Positions 52,850 to 62,259 of a DNA stretch of 62,559 nt are shown here, one piece after another. The notes below the pieces were generated by a model. It made no database searches, had not been told where the DNA came from, and was given only the letters and a program-made list of their open reading frames with translations. Position 1 is the first letter of the stretch; each line of letters starts with the position of its first letter. The translations under genes were made by a program, and so were the position numbers. The DNA comes from an uncultured Bacteroidia bacterium (GTDB lineage Bacteria > Bacteroidota > Bacteroidia > Bacteroidales > UBA932), in assembly GCA_902780175.1 (NCBI GenBank), contig CACZEU010000001.1, positions 1 to 62,559 of the forward strand, in the 5' to 3' direction.

Positions 52850-53893
52850 ATGAAGGTCCTGCACATCATACCGCTGCTTCTTGCTTCCGCGCTGATTTCC
52901 GGCTGCGGAAAGGAGCCGCGCGCAGATGTGCACGCCGGCCGTCCCATCAGCTTCGCCGCCGAGGTGTCGGTGGAGACCAAGGGCATCAAGCCGGACGATC
53001 CCACCGTACTCATCGAGGAAGGCAAGCAGGTAAGTATCTTCGGCACCCGCGTGTCCAACGACGTTCCCGAGACCGTCTTCTCCAACCGCGCCCTCACGTG
53101 CGACGCCGTGCCCAATCCGTCAACCCCGACGGTTCAGCTCAGCAGTTCCTGGTCCTATACCCCGGTAGAATACTGGAAGGACGACGGAGACTACTATTTC
53201 TGCGCCGTTTTCCCGTTCGACGGAAACAATTCCATCGACAACACTTACGCTTTGAACGTAAGCTATTCGGCCGGTAACAACAGCGACCTTATGGTGGCCA
53301 GGACCTATCAGGACGCCGCCGTCAGCCAGGATCCAGTAAACCTAACGTTCAAGCACGCCACATCCGCGGTGCGCTTCCTGTTCGGCAAGTCCTCCGCATC
53401 GGATTCCGATCAGTACGAACTCACCTCGTTCCGGCTCGAGAATTTCATCGCGTCCGGAGAGTTCTCGATGGCCACGCGCGTCACGGGCTCCCCTACCATC
53501 ACGGCCGGCAACTGGTCCGTCAGCAGCAACTACACCAACCTGTTCGGCTGGACCGCCGACACCCAGGCTGACCGCAAGAACATCACACATCCCACCAATT
53601 CCGCCGATCCGGACGGATATACTCCGATGGGCTGGTACTACATGGTTCCCCAGACGCTCTCCCCTGACGCATCCGTGCGGTTCAGCGTCTCCTACAACGG
53701 TGGAACTCCCGTAGAAACCGTGCTGAACATATACGGCGCCACCGACCAGTTCAGCGAATCAGGCACATCCTGGATTCCCAACTGCGTTTACAATTACTTC
53801 ATCACTCTCAACCAGAGCGGCCTCGACCTCACCGTGCGCACCGTTCCCTGGGACGAGGTGACGGTAACGACCGATGACCTTAATTTCGAATGA
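52850..53893 (+). CDS. Fimbrillin-family lipoprotein 3, second locus
   Basis: A 347-residue lipoprotein (ALISGC). Fimbrillin landmarks are ISFAAEVSVETKGI, VSIFGTRVSND, YTPVEYWKDDGDYYFCAVFPF, VNLTFKHATSAVRFLFGK, YYMVPQTL and LDLTVRTVPWDEV. It starts right after the TAG of the previous gene and overlaps the next by four bases. Probably a minor stalk or adaptor subunit. Confidence 0.8.
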   Translation: MKVLHIIPLLLASALISGCGKEPRADVHAGRPISFAAEVSVETKGIKPDDPTVLIEEGKQVSIFGTRVSNDVPETVFSNRALTCDAVPNPSTPTVQLSSSWSYTPVEYWKDDGDYYFCAVFPFDGNNSIDNTYALNVSYSAGNNSDLMVARTYQDAAVSQDPVNLTFKHATSAVRFLFGKSSASDSDQYELTSFRLENFIASGEFSMATRVTGSPTITAGNWSVSSNYTNLFGWTADTQADRKNITHPTNSADPDGYTPMGWYYMVPQTLSPDASVRFSVSYNGGTPVETVLNIYGATDQFSESGTSWIPNCVYNYFITLNQSGLDLTVRTVPWDEVTVTTDDLNFE

Positions 53894-55656
53894 CGACGAT
53901 GAGGAAGGCTTTGTTCATACTGCTGCTGCTCAGCGCCTTTGCCACCTGGTCCTGCCGTAAGGAACTTGGACCGGAGGCCGTGGCGTCAGGCAACGGGAGC
54001 ATCGAACTCAAGCTCAACTCCGGCAACGCCGTAACCCTTCAGACCAAGGCCACCGACCTGGAAGAGGGACTGAAGTTCAACAACGTCCTTGTCATCCTCG
54101 TCAACAACAGCGGCACCGTGGTGGGCAACGTTTACAAGACCTACCCCTACACCCCCGGTGTGGATGATATACAGGACGCCGAATCCGACACTTCCGTAGC
54201 GGAAGACGTCATCCATTTCAACGGGCTCCTGCCGGGCAACTACCAGGTTTACGCCTACGCCAACATCGACGCTTCCGCGTGGCAGAGCGGCAACCTTATC
54301 GCCACCCAGGAGAAGGTCGCCGCGGTCGGGTCGTCTTTCTCCGCATTCGCAGACCGCGAGCTTGCGGCGCTCACCGGCACCGGCGTCCCCGCCGACCCGT
54401 CAAGTTCAATGCTCCTTACCGGCCGAAAGGAGGTTGCAGTGGGCCTCACAAGGGTATCGGAAACACTGGACCTGCTTCGCCCCGTCGTACGTTTCAAGGT
54501 AACCGTACGCAACCACACACCCTTCCCGGTCAGGGTCGATGAGATACGCTTCAGCAAGTTCAATCCGGACAGGGCATACCTTATCGACCACCGCGACGAT
54601 TCGGGAGTGCCGGCCGTTCCGTCCGGCGTGACTTACCGTGAAATGCCGGCATTTGACACTGCCGCAGGCGACGACAGCTCCGTGGCTGCAGACACCGCGG
54701 AAGTCGTTTACCAGCGCCTGCTGTATGAAAACGCCTACTCCAAGCCGTACAGGATCTTTGCTACCATGACTCTTGACAGGACTTCCGAATCACTGAGCGA
54801 ACTGCAGCTCTCTCTCGGCGACCATCCGTTCGGAGTCATCGACTATGCGACATTGAACTCTATGGACGACGGCGAGGAAATAGATGTGCTGGTCACCAAC
54901 CCGCAGATAAGCCCCCGTTCCGGACGCATTTTCGCATACATCAGCGCCAATAAATATATGGCTTGGGAAAGTGCCGGATACGGTAGTTTCAATGGCTTTT
55001 TCAGCCGGGCTCAGGCCATTTACAACCAGGATGCATCCTTTACCTACACCGGCTACACCAATTCATCGACGTACGGCTATTCAGCCTGGGATGGAGTTTC
55101 CGCAACTCCAAAGGAAGACAACCAGTTTGATTATACCGGCGCGCGTTCACGGTACTTCCACAGGCTCACCAAAACCGGAAACCTGTTCACTCTTGAAGGA
55201 CTGGCCATCAATAACACCTCCACCGGTGTCGTCAACGGAACTTCCATAACAGGAATCAGGGTCGAAGCGGGCGCGGTAGTGAATGGAAAAAACCCTGCGG
55301 ACGTTGCAGGCAAACTGGTGCGTTTTATCAACAACGCGAACGGCAAGTACATCCAGGCCAATACCAACTACGATGCGAACCAGCCAAAGAAGAAGGAATC
55401 TAACCTCATGTGGCAGGGCGACGGTTCAAAACAGGACCGCCAGTTCATGCTCTTCGGTAAATATCTGAAGGGCGGACCACTCAAACGCATCCTCAAGGAC
55501 AACAACAAGGAAGTGCCCCTTACCTACATGGCACGCAACGAAGAGATCAACGTGGTTATCAACGTTTACTATTCCGATACGGAGGGTACCCTCGACTTCG
55601 TGGTCGACAATTCCACCTGGAAGACTGCCACCACCGTAACGCATACTTTCAAATGA
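53890..55656 (+). CDS. Fimbrial minor subunit with a possible lectin-like region
   Basis: A 588-residue lipoprotein (FATWSC); a second ATG at 53899 is equally possible. The N-terminal ~330 residues follow the minor pilin plan (VTLQTKATDLEEGLKFNNVLVILV, LPGNYQVYAYANIDAS, LLRPVVRFKVTVRNHTPFPV). A later section, GKLVRFINNANGKYIQANTNY ... DRQFMLFGKYL (about 480-535), recalls ricin-type beta-trefoil or similar carbohydrate modules, but this is a weak resemblance. It lies just before the large tip candidate. Confidence 0.68.
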   Translation: MTTMRKALFILLLLSAFATWSCRKELGPEAVASGNGSIELKLNSGNAVTLQTKATDLEEGLKFNNVLVILVNNSGTVVGNVYKTYPYTPGVDDIQDAESDTSVAEDVIHFNGLLPGNYQVYAYANIDASAWQSGNLIATQEKVAAVGSSFSAFADRELAALTGTGVPADPSSSMLLTGRKEVAVGLTRVSETLDLLRPVVRFKVTVRNHTPFPVRVDEIRFSKFNPDRAYLIDHRDDSGVPAVPSGVTYREMPAFDTAAGDDSSVAADTAEVVYQRLLYENAYSKPYRIFATMTLDRTSESLSELQLSLGDHPFGVIDYATLNSMDDGEEIDVLVTNPQISPRSGRIFAYISANKYMAWESAGYGSFNGFFSRAQAIYNQDASFTYTGYTNSSTYGYSAWDGVSATPKEDNQFDYTGARSRYFHRLTKTGNLFTLEGLAINNTSTGVVNGTSITGIRVEAGAVVNGKNPADVAGKLVRFINNANGKYIQANTNYDANQPKKKESNLMWQGDGSKQDRQFMLFGKYLKGGPLKRILKDNNKEVPLTYMARNEEINVVINVYYSDTEGTLDFVVDNSTWKTATTVTHTFK

Positions 55657-55663
55657 TTGCGCA

Positions 55664-58600
55664 ATGAAGAAACGCCTGTTCCAGATAATGACTCTGCTCA
55701 CCGCGGTCCTGCTTGCAGGCAGCTGCGTGAAGGAAGAATACAAGGGCCCCGGTTCCGACGGAGAACAGGGAGAGGTGGACTGCACAATCGGGTTCGGCTC
55801 CCCCTGGGGAGCGACCGTCGATGTCGGCACCAAGGCCGAACTCGGCATCGTACGCGAGAGCAACGTCTTCAACATCTACCTGATGATTTTCGACGGGAAT
55901 ACGGCGGGAAGCAAGAAAATATACGGCCATTATTTCGACGGAAGCAACCTTAATGCGGACTCCGAATCCAACTACTGGACGGTCGTCAACATGCCCCACA
56001 AGGACAGCACGGCCACCCACGGCGTAATCCACATAAAGGCTCCCAAGAAGGCAGGATGCACCATAGTCGGCGTCGCCAACATGAACCCCAACGACCTCGA
56101 CGTCTCCGCCGGCCTCCTCTCCACCGTCCAGACCTTCGGAGACCTGCAGGGCATAATCGCCACCCAGGTCCGAAGCGAAATCGCCGCCAATTCCGGCTTC
56201 TTCCTGATGACCGGCCAGGTCGATGGGGCGAACATCGAAGGCGACACCACCGACGCTGACGACATCAGCAAGAAAACTCTTACTCTGAGGCGCCTGTACG
56301 CCAAGGTCACGTTCAACGTGAGGGTTGCCAGGAACCCCGACCCGACCAAGAATTACTCGGAACTCCGTTCTTTCGACCCGTACACCTGGCAGGTCTGCAA
56401 CGTCCCTACCTGCTCATACCTGCTGGAAAGGACCGGCGCCGACGCTGCAGATTCTGCGGAAAAAGTGTTTTCCACCGAGCCGCTGGGCTTCGAGACGGAG
56501 ACCATCGCCTCTGCCAACAACGATTTCTACAACGACAAGGTGACCCCTGTCTCCGTCCACAGCTTCACGTTCTACATGATGGAGAACCGCCATGCGCCAT
56601 CATCAGGCATCAGCACTTACGCCGACAGGGAAAGGCGGGAAAAGCCGGCCTCGTACACTCCGGGGACCTTCTTCGACAACGGCGATTACCTCTACGCCGA
56701 TCCCCTGTCCGCTTACGTAGTCATTACCGGCAAGATCGTGATGGGTACCTCGGCGTCCGGCAACGACAACGCCACCCTGGACGCCGACGTCCGGTACGAA
56801 ATCCACCTTGGAAACTTCACTTCCGACATTACCGATTTCAACACCGAGAGGAACCACAGCTACGTGTACAATATCTTCATCGGAGGTGCCGAGGATATCA
56901 AGGCGGAGGTGGAAGCCTTCTCCACGCCCCACGAAGGGGATTATACGTATGAACCGGAATCCGGTGCCACCGGACGCGTCGTAGTGGCGCTGGAGCAGGT
57001 ATTCGACAGCGACTGCCACTACAGCACCCAGGTCATCTCCTTCCACGCCAACTACATGGACCCCGTGAACATCAGCTGGTATGTGGAAACGCCGTTCAAC
57101 CCTGAGGGCGTCGGCGGGCAAGACGTATCCGAGGGACGGGCGGTCCTGTCGCAGATCGACTACAAGTGGGTGGAGTTCTTCGTGAACGAAAAGGACGCTG
57201 CCGGCAATTATTACTCGGAACAGCGCGCCCTGTACAAGCCCCACGACTACGACTTCCGCGACATCGACGGCAACGCCATCCCTCCCGGCGACAAGCGCAG
57301 GACTATGTATGTAAACGAGCTCGTCGATTACCTCAGGGGCCAGAAGGAACAGTACGACATCGATATGCGTAAGGCCGACCCGTCGGATCCCATGTACGAT
57401 CCGGCCTGGACACCCAAGAGCGATTTCGACCACGACCCGGGCGCCGACGGGCCCAAGATTTCCGTCACCGCCTTCATCGACGAGTATTACTATACCAGGA
57501 ATCCCATATCCAACGAATACGACCCGACGCTCTGGAAATCCATCGTAAACCATCCGATGCGGCGTATGCATATCCTCGCCTCGTCCGCCACTTCGGCCGA
57601 CAGGGAAAGCACGCTTATCGGGTCGTCCTTCACCCTCCAGCAGCGTTCCATCCAAAGCATATATGCGGTACACGACGTAGCCGGCCTGCAGTCCGCCTGG
57701 GGCATGGAGTTTACCGACGACTCCAGGGAAACCGGCCTGTCCAAATACTGGAGAGACAAAAACATGGAGGACTGCGGCAATACCAGCTCGACGAACGGCC
57801 GTCTCAACACACTCAAGCTCTGGGGCGTCCTGAATCCCAACGGAACGGAAAACCTGCAGGGTCAGAGGTGGGACACGTTCCTTGACCTGAGGGGCACCAA
57901 CGAAACGGCCCTGCTGTGGGACAAAAAGACTTCAGGGGATCCCGCAAAGGACTACAACTACCTCCGGTACAGCTGCCTCTCGCGTAACCGCGACAACGAC
58001 GGAGACGGAATAATCGACGCCGACGAGATCCGCTGGTATATGGCCTCGGACATCCAGCTGATAGGAGTCTTCCTGGGCTCGTACGGCATCGAAGGCGACG
58101 CCCGCCTGTACCAGCGAAGCGCTGCCGACCAGAACACCAGCGACAAGGATAAATGGCGCCAGCACATCATCGCCAGCAACCGGTATATTTACACTCCGCA
58201 GCAACAGTCCGACTGGAACAACAGTAACAAGTATCCCCGAATCGTATGGGCGGAGGAAGGCGTAAACGGAAGTAACTACAATTATTCCGGCAGCGACCAG
58301 ACCACGGTGTTCAGCACCCGCTGCGTACGCAACCTGGGCTATTACCTGGACGGCGGACAGAGAAAGGACATAACGCTGGCGGAAAATCCTGAAGTGGAAC
58401 CGAATCAATACTTCACTCCGATCCGAAAGCATCTCGAAACGGACGGCACAGTGACCAGCCCTTACACCGGACCGTACGATAACAATACGTTCTATGAGTT
58501 CGACTGTACCTATATCAACAAGGCGTCCCTCCGCGAACCCGTGGACCACGAACTGATCGGCCACGACGAACACAGCAAGATGGCCTGCCTGTCCGGCAAG

Positions 58601-59017
58601 TTCGAAACGGCTCCCACGGTCAAGCTGGTAAGCCTTGACAATGCCACAAACTACAGTTTCAACAACAAGACATACAACCTGAAAAACATCAAGCAGCTCA
58701 ACGCTTATCTCGACGACAGTTTCCCCAATCTGGACAACAACTTCAGAGTATGCCCCGAAGGATACCGGCTCCCAAATGTCCGCGAAATATCCTTGATGTG
58801 GACGGCCCTGGCTGCTATGGATACCGGAGATTCTGCATATCTGGGCTCGAATGACACTAATGGAGCCCCCTGTCGTACCCATTGGTCAATGGGCGGCGAA
58901 GGATCCAAAATCAAAGTGTCCGGAAAATGGGGCTGGGCAGTAAGTTCATTACACCTTCTGATGTCCGACGCCGGCAAGGATTACCCCAAAGCCCGCTGCG
59001 TCCGGGATATCTATTAA
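55664..59017 (+). CDS. DUF4906-type large fimbrial tip candidate
   Basis: An 1117-residue lipoprotein (LLAGSC). The N-terminal part is pilin-like: VGTKAELGIVRESNVFNIYLMIFDG, LTLRRLYAKVTFNV and RNHSYVYNIFIGGAEDIKAEVEA. The centre (about 780) has NYLRYSCLSRNRDNDGDGIIDADEIRWYMAS, typical of DUF4906 proteins with an EF-hand-like D-N-D-G-D-G-I-I-D loop. The C-terminus has FRVCPEGYRLPNVREISLMW and KARCVRDIY, a FISUMP-like module. It is the last gene of the locus; size and position suggest a tip adhesin. No clear terminator follows it. Confidence 0.75.
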   Translation: MKKRLFQIMTLLTAVLLAGSCVKEEYKGPGSDGEQGEVDCTIGFGSPWGATVDVGTKAELGIVRESNVFNIYLMIFDGNTAGSKKIYGHYFDGSNLNADSESNYWTVVNMPHKDSTATHGVIHIKAPKKAGCTIVGVANMNPNDLDVSAGLLSTVQTFGDLQGIIATQVRSEIAANSGFFLMTGQVDGANIEGDTTDADDISKKTLTLRRLYAKVTFNVRVARNPDPTKNYSELRSFDPYTWQVCNVPTCSYLLERTGADAADSAEKVFSTEPLGFETETIASANNDFYNDKVTPVSVHSFTFYMMENRHAPSSGISTYADRERREKPASYTPGTFFDNGDYLYADPLSAYVVITGKIVMGTSASGNDNATLDADVRYEIHLGNFTSDITDFNTERNHSYVYNIFIGGAEDIKAEVEAFSTPHEGDYTYEPESGATGRVVVALEQVFDSDCHYSTQVISFHANYMDPVNISWYVETPFNPEGVGGQDVSEGRAVLSQIDYKWVEFFVNEKDAAGNYYSEQRALYKPHDYDFRDIDGNAIPPGDKRRTMYVNELVDYLRGQKEQYDIDMRKADPSDPMYDPAWTPKSDFDHDPGADGPKISVTAFIDEYYYTRNPISNEYDPTLWKSIVNHPMRRMHILASSATSADRESTLIGSSFTLQQRSIQSIYAVHDVAGLQSAWGMEFTDDSRETGLSKYWRDKNMEDCGNTSSTNGRLNTLKLWGVLNPNGTENLQGQRWDTFLDLRGTNETALLWDKKTSGDPAKDYNYLRYSCLSRNRDNDGDGIIDADEIRWYMASDIQLIGVFLGSYGIEGDARLYQRSAADQNTSDKDKWRQHIIASNRYIYTPQQQSDWNNSNKYPRIVWAEEGVNGSNYNYSGSDQTTVFSTRCVRNLGYYLDGGQRKDITLAENPEVEPNQYFTPIRKHLETDGTVTSPYTGPYDNNTFYEFDCTYINKASLREPVDHELIGHDEHSKMACLSGKFETAPTVKLVSLDNATNYSFNNKTYNLKNIKQLNAYLDDSFPNLDNNFRVCPEGYRLPNVREISLMWTALAAMDTGDSAYLGSNDTNGAPCRTHWSMGGEGSKIKVSGKWGWAVSSLHLLMSDAGKDYPKARCVRDIY

Positions 59018-59068
59018 TAAAGCCCCACCCGACTGCGGAATCAGCAACCCTAAGAGATACTGACAGAA

Positions 59069-59482
59069 CTAACTGAAAGAAGAATATTCGTTACCTAGTT
59101 CGTGAATGCGGTCCAGTATTTCCTGCTCACGATTAGGGGATGGGGTCTTGAATCCGTTGATATAACTGCGCAACAGGGACGGGTTGAGACCGAATTTTTT
59201 AGCAAAGCCACTGACGTTGATTTCCGGATGAGTCAGAAAAAAACGCTGCATGCTTGACGGTTCGGCGTCAGGATATAAGAAACTCTCAAAACTGACTTGC
59301 ACGTCAACTTTGTTCCAAAAAATACCTTCTGTACCAAACGTATAATCATTCCTCACTTCATCCGGTGCGCTCATCAGTAACGGGTACCATAGAAGGGACT
59401 GCTTCAGTTCCTCCCCGGTATCCGTAATACCAATAATGTGGTTTTCAGAAAGGTATATCTTCGTAATTTTGATCATCTTCAT
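59069..59482 (-). CDS. DUF2442 protein with C-terminal helix-turn-helix
   Basis: A 137-residue protein. The first ~70 residues have DUF2442 features (MKMIKITKIYLSENHIIGITDTGEELKQSLLWYPLL). The C-terminal ~55 residues, INVSGFAKKFGLNPSLLRSYINGFKTPSPNREQEI, form an HTH. It overlaps the upstream DUF4160 gene by 38 bases, so the two are coupled. DUF4160-DUF2442 pairs are common in bacteria and look like toxin-antitoxin or small regulatory pairs; activity is unproven. The HTH makes it the likely repressor of its own promoter. Confidence 0.78.
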   Translation of the reverse strand: MKMIKITKIYLSENHIIGITDTGEELKQSLLWYPLLMSAPDEVRNDYTFGTEGIFWNKVDVQVSFESFLYPDAEPSSMQRFFLTHPEINVSGFAKKFGLNPSLLRSYINGFKTPSPNREQEILDRIHELGNEYSSFS

Positions 59483-59726
59483 CTATAGCGAAATGTCTGT
59501 TCCATGCGGCAGCGATAACATCTGCATTATCGTCAATAATCCGCTGGATTCTCTTCAGGTCATTGGCTTTGATACCATCTGAATAGTTTAGTACAAATCG
59601 TTGTGTGTCATTGTCGTAGTCGTACTTGGCGCGACCGCCGTTGCCTTCAACATGTACATGCAGGGGATCGTGCTCCCTGCTGTAGAAGAAAAAAACAAAT
59701 CCGAAAAATCTAAAAATCTCTGGCAT
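59445..59726 (-). CDS. DUF4160 protein
   Basis: A 93-residue protein with the DUF4160 signature: PEIFRFFGFVFFFYSREHDPLHVHVEGNGGRAKY, then LNYSDGIKANDLKRIQRIIDDNADVIAAAWNRHF. No catalytic residues are established. First gene of the pair. Its promoter carries a 7-bp inverted repeat between the -33 and -7 boxes. Confidence 0.85.
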   Translation of the reverse strand: MPEIFRFFGFVFFFYSREHDPLHVHVEGNGGRAKYDYDNDTQRFVLNYSDGIKANDLKRIQRIIDDNADVIAAAWNRHFAIDEDDQNYEDIPF

Positions 59727-59755
59727 AGTTAATCATAATTTAAATCCAAGCATTG

Positions 59756-59787
59756 CAAATATAGGTATCATTTTCGATACCTGCAAA
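59756..59787 (-). promoter_or_regulatory. Promoter with built-in operator palindrome for the DUF4160 pair
   Basis: Reading the minus strand: TTTG (59787-59784), 20 bp, TATATTTG (59763-59756), then a 29-base leader to the ATG. The spacer is almost filled by AGGTATC-N6-GATACCT (59763-59782), a perfect inverted repeat with 7-bp arms. Confidence 0.7.
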
Positions 59788-59817
59788 TTTTTTTTGATAA
59801 TCACAGGCTCACCACGC

Positions 59818-59846
59818 AAAAAGGGGCCGGCCCAAAGGCCAGCCCC
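59818..59846 (-). terminator. Intrinsic terminator of the str operon
   Basis: On the minus strand GGGGCTGGCC pairs with GGCCGGCCCC (one G-T pair) around TTTG, followed by five T. It lies 24 bases after the rpsJ stop. Confidence 0.9.
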
Positions 59847-59870
59847 TTCGAAACGGCGACGCGCGGAGCG

Positions 59871-60099
59871 TCACACCTTGATCTCAACTTCTACGCCGGA
59901 GGGCAGCTCGAGCTTCATGAGGGCGTCAACGGTCTTGGCGTTGCTGTCCTCGATGTCGAGAAGCCTGCGGTAAGAATCGAGCTCGAACTGCTCGCGGGCC
60001 TTCTTGTTGACGAAGGTCGATGTCGACGATCTTGGCTGCGGACTTGTCCACGAGCATATGATCGAAAGACTTGAGTTTAATTCTGATTTTCTGGCTCAT
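59871..60099 (-). pseudogene. rpsJ: 30S ribosomal protein S10 gene, frame broken by an apparent 77-bp deletion
   Basis: The frame from the ATG at 60099 begins [25 protein letters not shown], the correct S10 N-terminus, then runs out of frame (DIDLRQQEG...). In another frame the rest of S10 continues from [15 protein letters not shown] to SGVEVEIKV and the stop at 59871. The gene measures 229 bp where about 306 are expected; some 27 residues around the internal loop (normally holding PIPLPT) are missing. S10 is essential and is part of the 30S head and the Nus antitermination complex. This is either an assembly error, a strain with another copy, or a real lesion. It is placed 26 bp after fusA and before a terminator, as the last gene of the operon. 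Confidence 0.85.
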
Positions 60100-60125
60100 A
60101 TTTTTAACTTGATTTGTTTCATTGA

Positions 60126-62243
60126 TTAATCATCATACGGAACGTAGCGGTATCCGCTCTTTTCCACTATATCCTTGGACATTGCGGGCGGAACCGCCTC
60201 GTAATGGTCGAAGGACATAGTGCTGGAGGCGCGGCCGGACGACAGGGTGCGGAGCACCGTGACGTAGCCGAACTGCTCTGCCAGGGGAACGAATGCCTTG
60301 ACGATGCGCACGCCGCCGAATGCGGTGTCCATCGATGTGATCTGGCCGCGGCGGCGGTTGAGGTCGCCGACGATTTCTCCCATGTATTCCTCGGGGGTGA
60401 CTACCTCCAGGGCCATGATGGGTTCCAGGATGATGGGCTTGCACTTGCGGTAGGCGTTGCGGAACGCCATACGCGCTGCGATCTCGAATGAAAGTTGATC
60501 AGAATCGACCGGATGATAAGAACCGTCCAGGAGGGTGACCTTGAGAGACTGGACCTCGTAACCCGCGAGCGCTCCGTTGAGCATTGCGGATTCGAAACCC
60601 TTCTGCACGCTGGGAATGAACTCCTTGGGGACGTTGCCGCCCTTGACCGCGCTCTCGAACTGGAGCCCGTTTACACCTTCGTCCGCGGGGCCTATCTCCA
60701 CCAGTATGTCGGCGAACTTGCCGCGACCGCCAGTCTGCTTCTTGAAGACCTCGTGGTGCTGTACGCTTGCCGTGACGGCCTCCTTGTAGTTGACATGAGG
60801 GGCGCCCTGGTTGATTTCCACGCCGAACTCGCGACGGAGGCGGTCGACGATGATATCCAGGTGCAGTTCGCCCATACCGCTGATGATGGTCTGGCCGGTG
60901 TCGTTGTCGGACTTGACGGAGAACGTGGGGTCCTCCTCAGCGAGCTTGGACAGTGCCACGCCCAGCTTGTCAAGGTCGTTCTGCGTCTTGGGCTCCACGG
61001 CGATGCCGATAACAGGATCGGGGAAGGTCATGGACTCAAGGGCATAACGGTGATTCTCCGCGCACACGGTGTCTCCTGTACGGAGATCCTTGAATCCTAC
61101 GGCGGCGCAGATGTCTCCTGCCTCAACGAACTCGATGGGGTTCTGGTGGTTGGAGTGCATCTGGAACAGCCTGGACACACGTTCCTTGTGGCCGGTGCGT
61201 GAGTTCATCACGTAACTGCCGGAATCGAGATGCCCGGAATAGACGCGGATGTATGCGAGACGGCCGACGTACGGGTCCGTTGCAATCTTGAACACAAGAC
61301 CGCAGAACGGGGCGGACGGGTCGGGTTCCAGGGTGACGGGCTTGTCGATGACGGTGTTGGTTGCGGTAACTGCGCCGACGTCCAGCGGACTGGGCAGGTA
61401 ACGCATGACGGCATCGAGAAGGAACTGTACACCCTTGTTCTTGAAGGAAGAACCGCAGCAGGCGGGGACCAGCTTCATTTCGATGGTTCCCTTGCGCAGG
61501 GCTGCGATTATCTCTTCCTCCGTGATGGAGTCGGGGTCCTCGAAGAACTTCTCCATGAGGGCGTCGTCGCAGTCGGCGACGGCCTCAAGGAGCTTGCCGC
61601 GCCACTCCTCGACCTCGTCCTGCATCTCTGCCGGAACGGGGCCGTCGGTGTAGTTGACAAGTTCTTCGCTGGAATTGTAGCGGATTGCCTTGCGGGAAAT
61701 CAGGTCAACCAGGCCTTCGAAGTTCTCCTCGGCCCCGATGGGGAGGCAGATGGGAACGGCGTTGGCTCCGAGCTTGTTCTTGATATCCTCGACGCAGGCC
61801 AGGAAGTCGGCTCCCACGCGGTCCATCTTGTTGACGTACGCGAGCTTGGGAACGCCGTACTTGTCGGCCTGGCGCCAGACTGTCTCACTCTGCGGCTGTA
61901 CGCGCCCCACCGCGCAGAAAGTGGCGATGGTGCCGTCGAGCACGCGGAGCGAACGCTCCACCTCTACAGTGAAGTCGACGTGACCCGGAGTGTCGATGAG
62001 GTTGATCTGATAGACGTTGCCGCCATAGTGCCAGAATGCCGTAGTCGCAGCGGAGGTAATGGTGATACCTCTTTCCTGCTCCTGCACCATCCAGTCCATG
62101 GTTGCCTCGCCTTCGTGGACCTCACCGATCTTGTGGGTCTTGCCGGTGTAGTAGAGGATGCGCTCGGACGTGGTCGTCTTACCGGCATCGATGTGAGCCA
62201 TGATGCCGATATTACGCGTGAATCTGAGATCTCTCTTGGCCAT
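60126..62243 (-). CDS. fusA: Elongation factor G
   Basis: A 705-residue translational GTPase. G1 AHIDAGKTT (16-24), G3 DTPGHVDF and G4 NKMD are intact, and domains II-V are all present up to YRYVPYDD. It drives ribosomal translocation and recycling. It lies in the conserved order rpsG-fusA-rpsJ. Length is normal for Bacteroidota. The many overlapping open frames on the opposite strand are shadows. Confidence 0.98.
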   Translation of the reverse strand: MAKRDLRFTRNIGIMAHIDAGKTTTSERILYYTGKTHKIGEVHEGEATMDWMVQEQERGITITSAATTAFWHYGGNVYQINLIDTPGHVDFTVEVERSLRVLDGTIATFCAVGRVQPQSETVWRQADKYGVPKLAYVNKMDRVGADFLACVEDIKNKLGANAVPICLPIGAEENFEGLVDLISRKAIRYNSSEELVNYTDGPVPAEMQDEVEEWRGKLLEAVADCDDALMEKFFEDPDSITEEEIIAALRKGTIEMKLVPACCGSSFKNKGVQFLLDAVMRYLPSPLDVGAVTATNTVIDKPVTLEPDPSAPFCGLVFKIATDPYVGRLAYIRVYSGHLDSGSYVMNSRTGHKERVSRLFQMHSNHQNPIEFVEAGDICAAVGFKDLRTGDTVCAENHRYALESMTFPDPVIGIAVEPKTQNDLDKLGVALSKLAEEDPTFSVKSDNDTGQTIISGMGELHLDIIVDRLRREFGVEINQGAPHVNYKEAVTASVQHHEVFKKQTGGRGKFADILVEIGPADEGVNGLQFESAVKGGNVPKEFIPSVQKGFESAMLNGALAGYEVQSLKVTLLDGSYHPVDSDQLSFEIAARMAFRNAYRKCKPIILEPIMALEVVTPEEYMGEIVGDLNRRRGQITSMDTAFGGVRIVKAFVPLAEQFGYVTVLRTLSSGRASSTMSFDHYEAVPPAMSKDIVEKSGYRYVPYDD

Positions 62244-62259
62244 CCTTGACGGTACTTAA

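Noticed and set aside
59871..60099. Programmed frameshift in rpsJ
   Set aside because: The two halves are not joined by a one-base slip; about 27 residues of coding sequence are absent.
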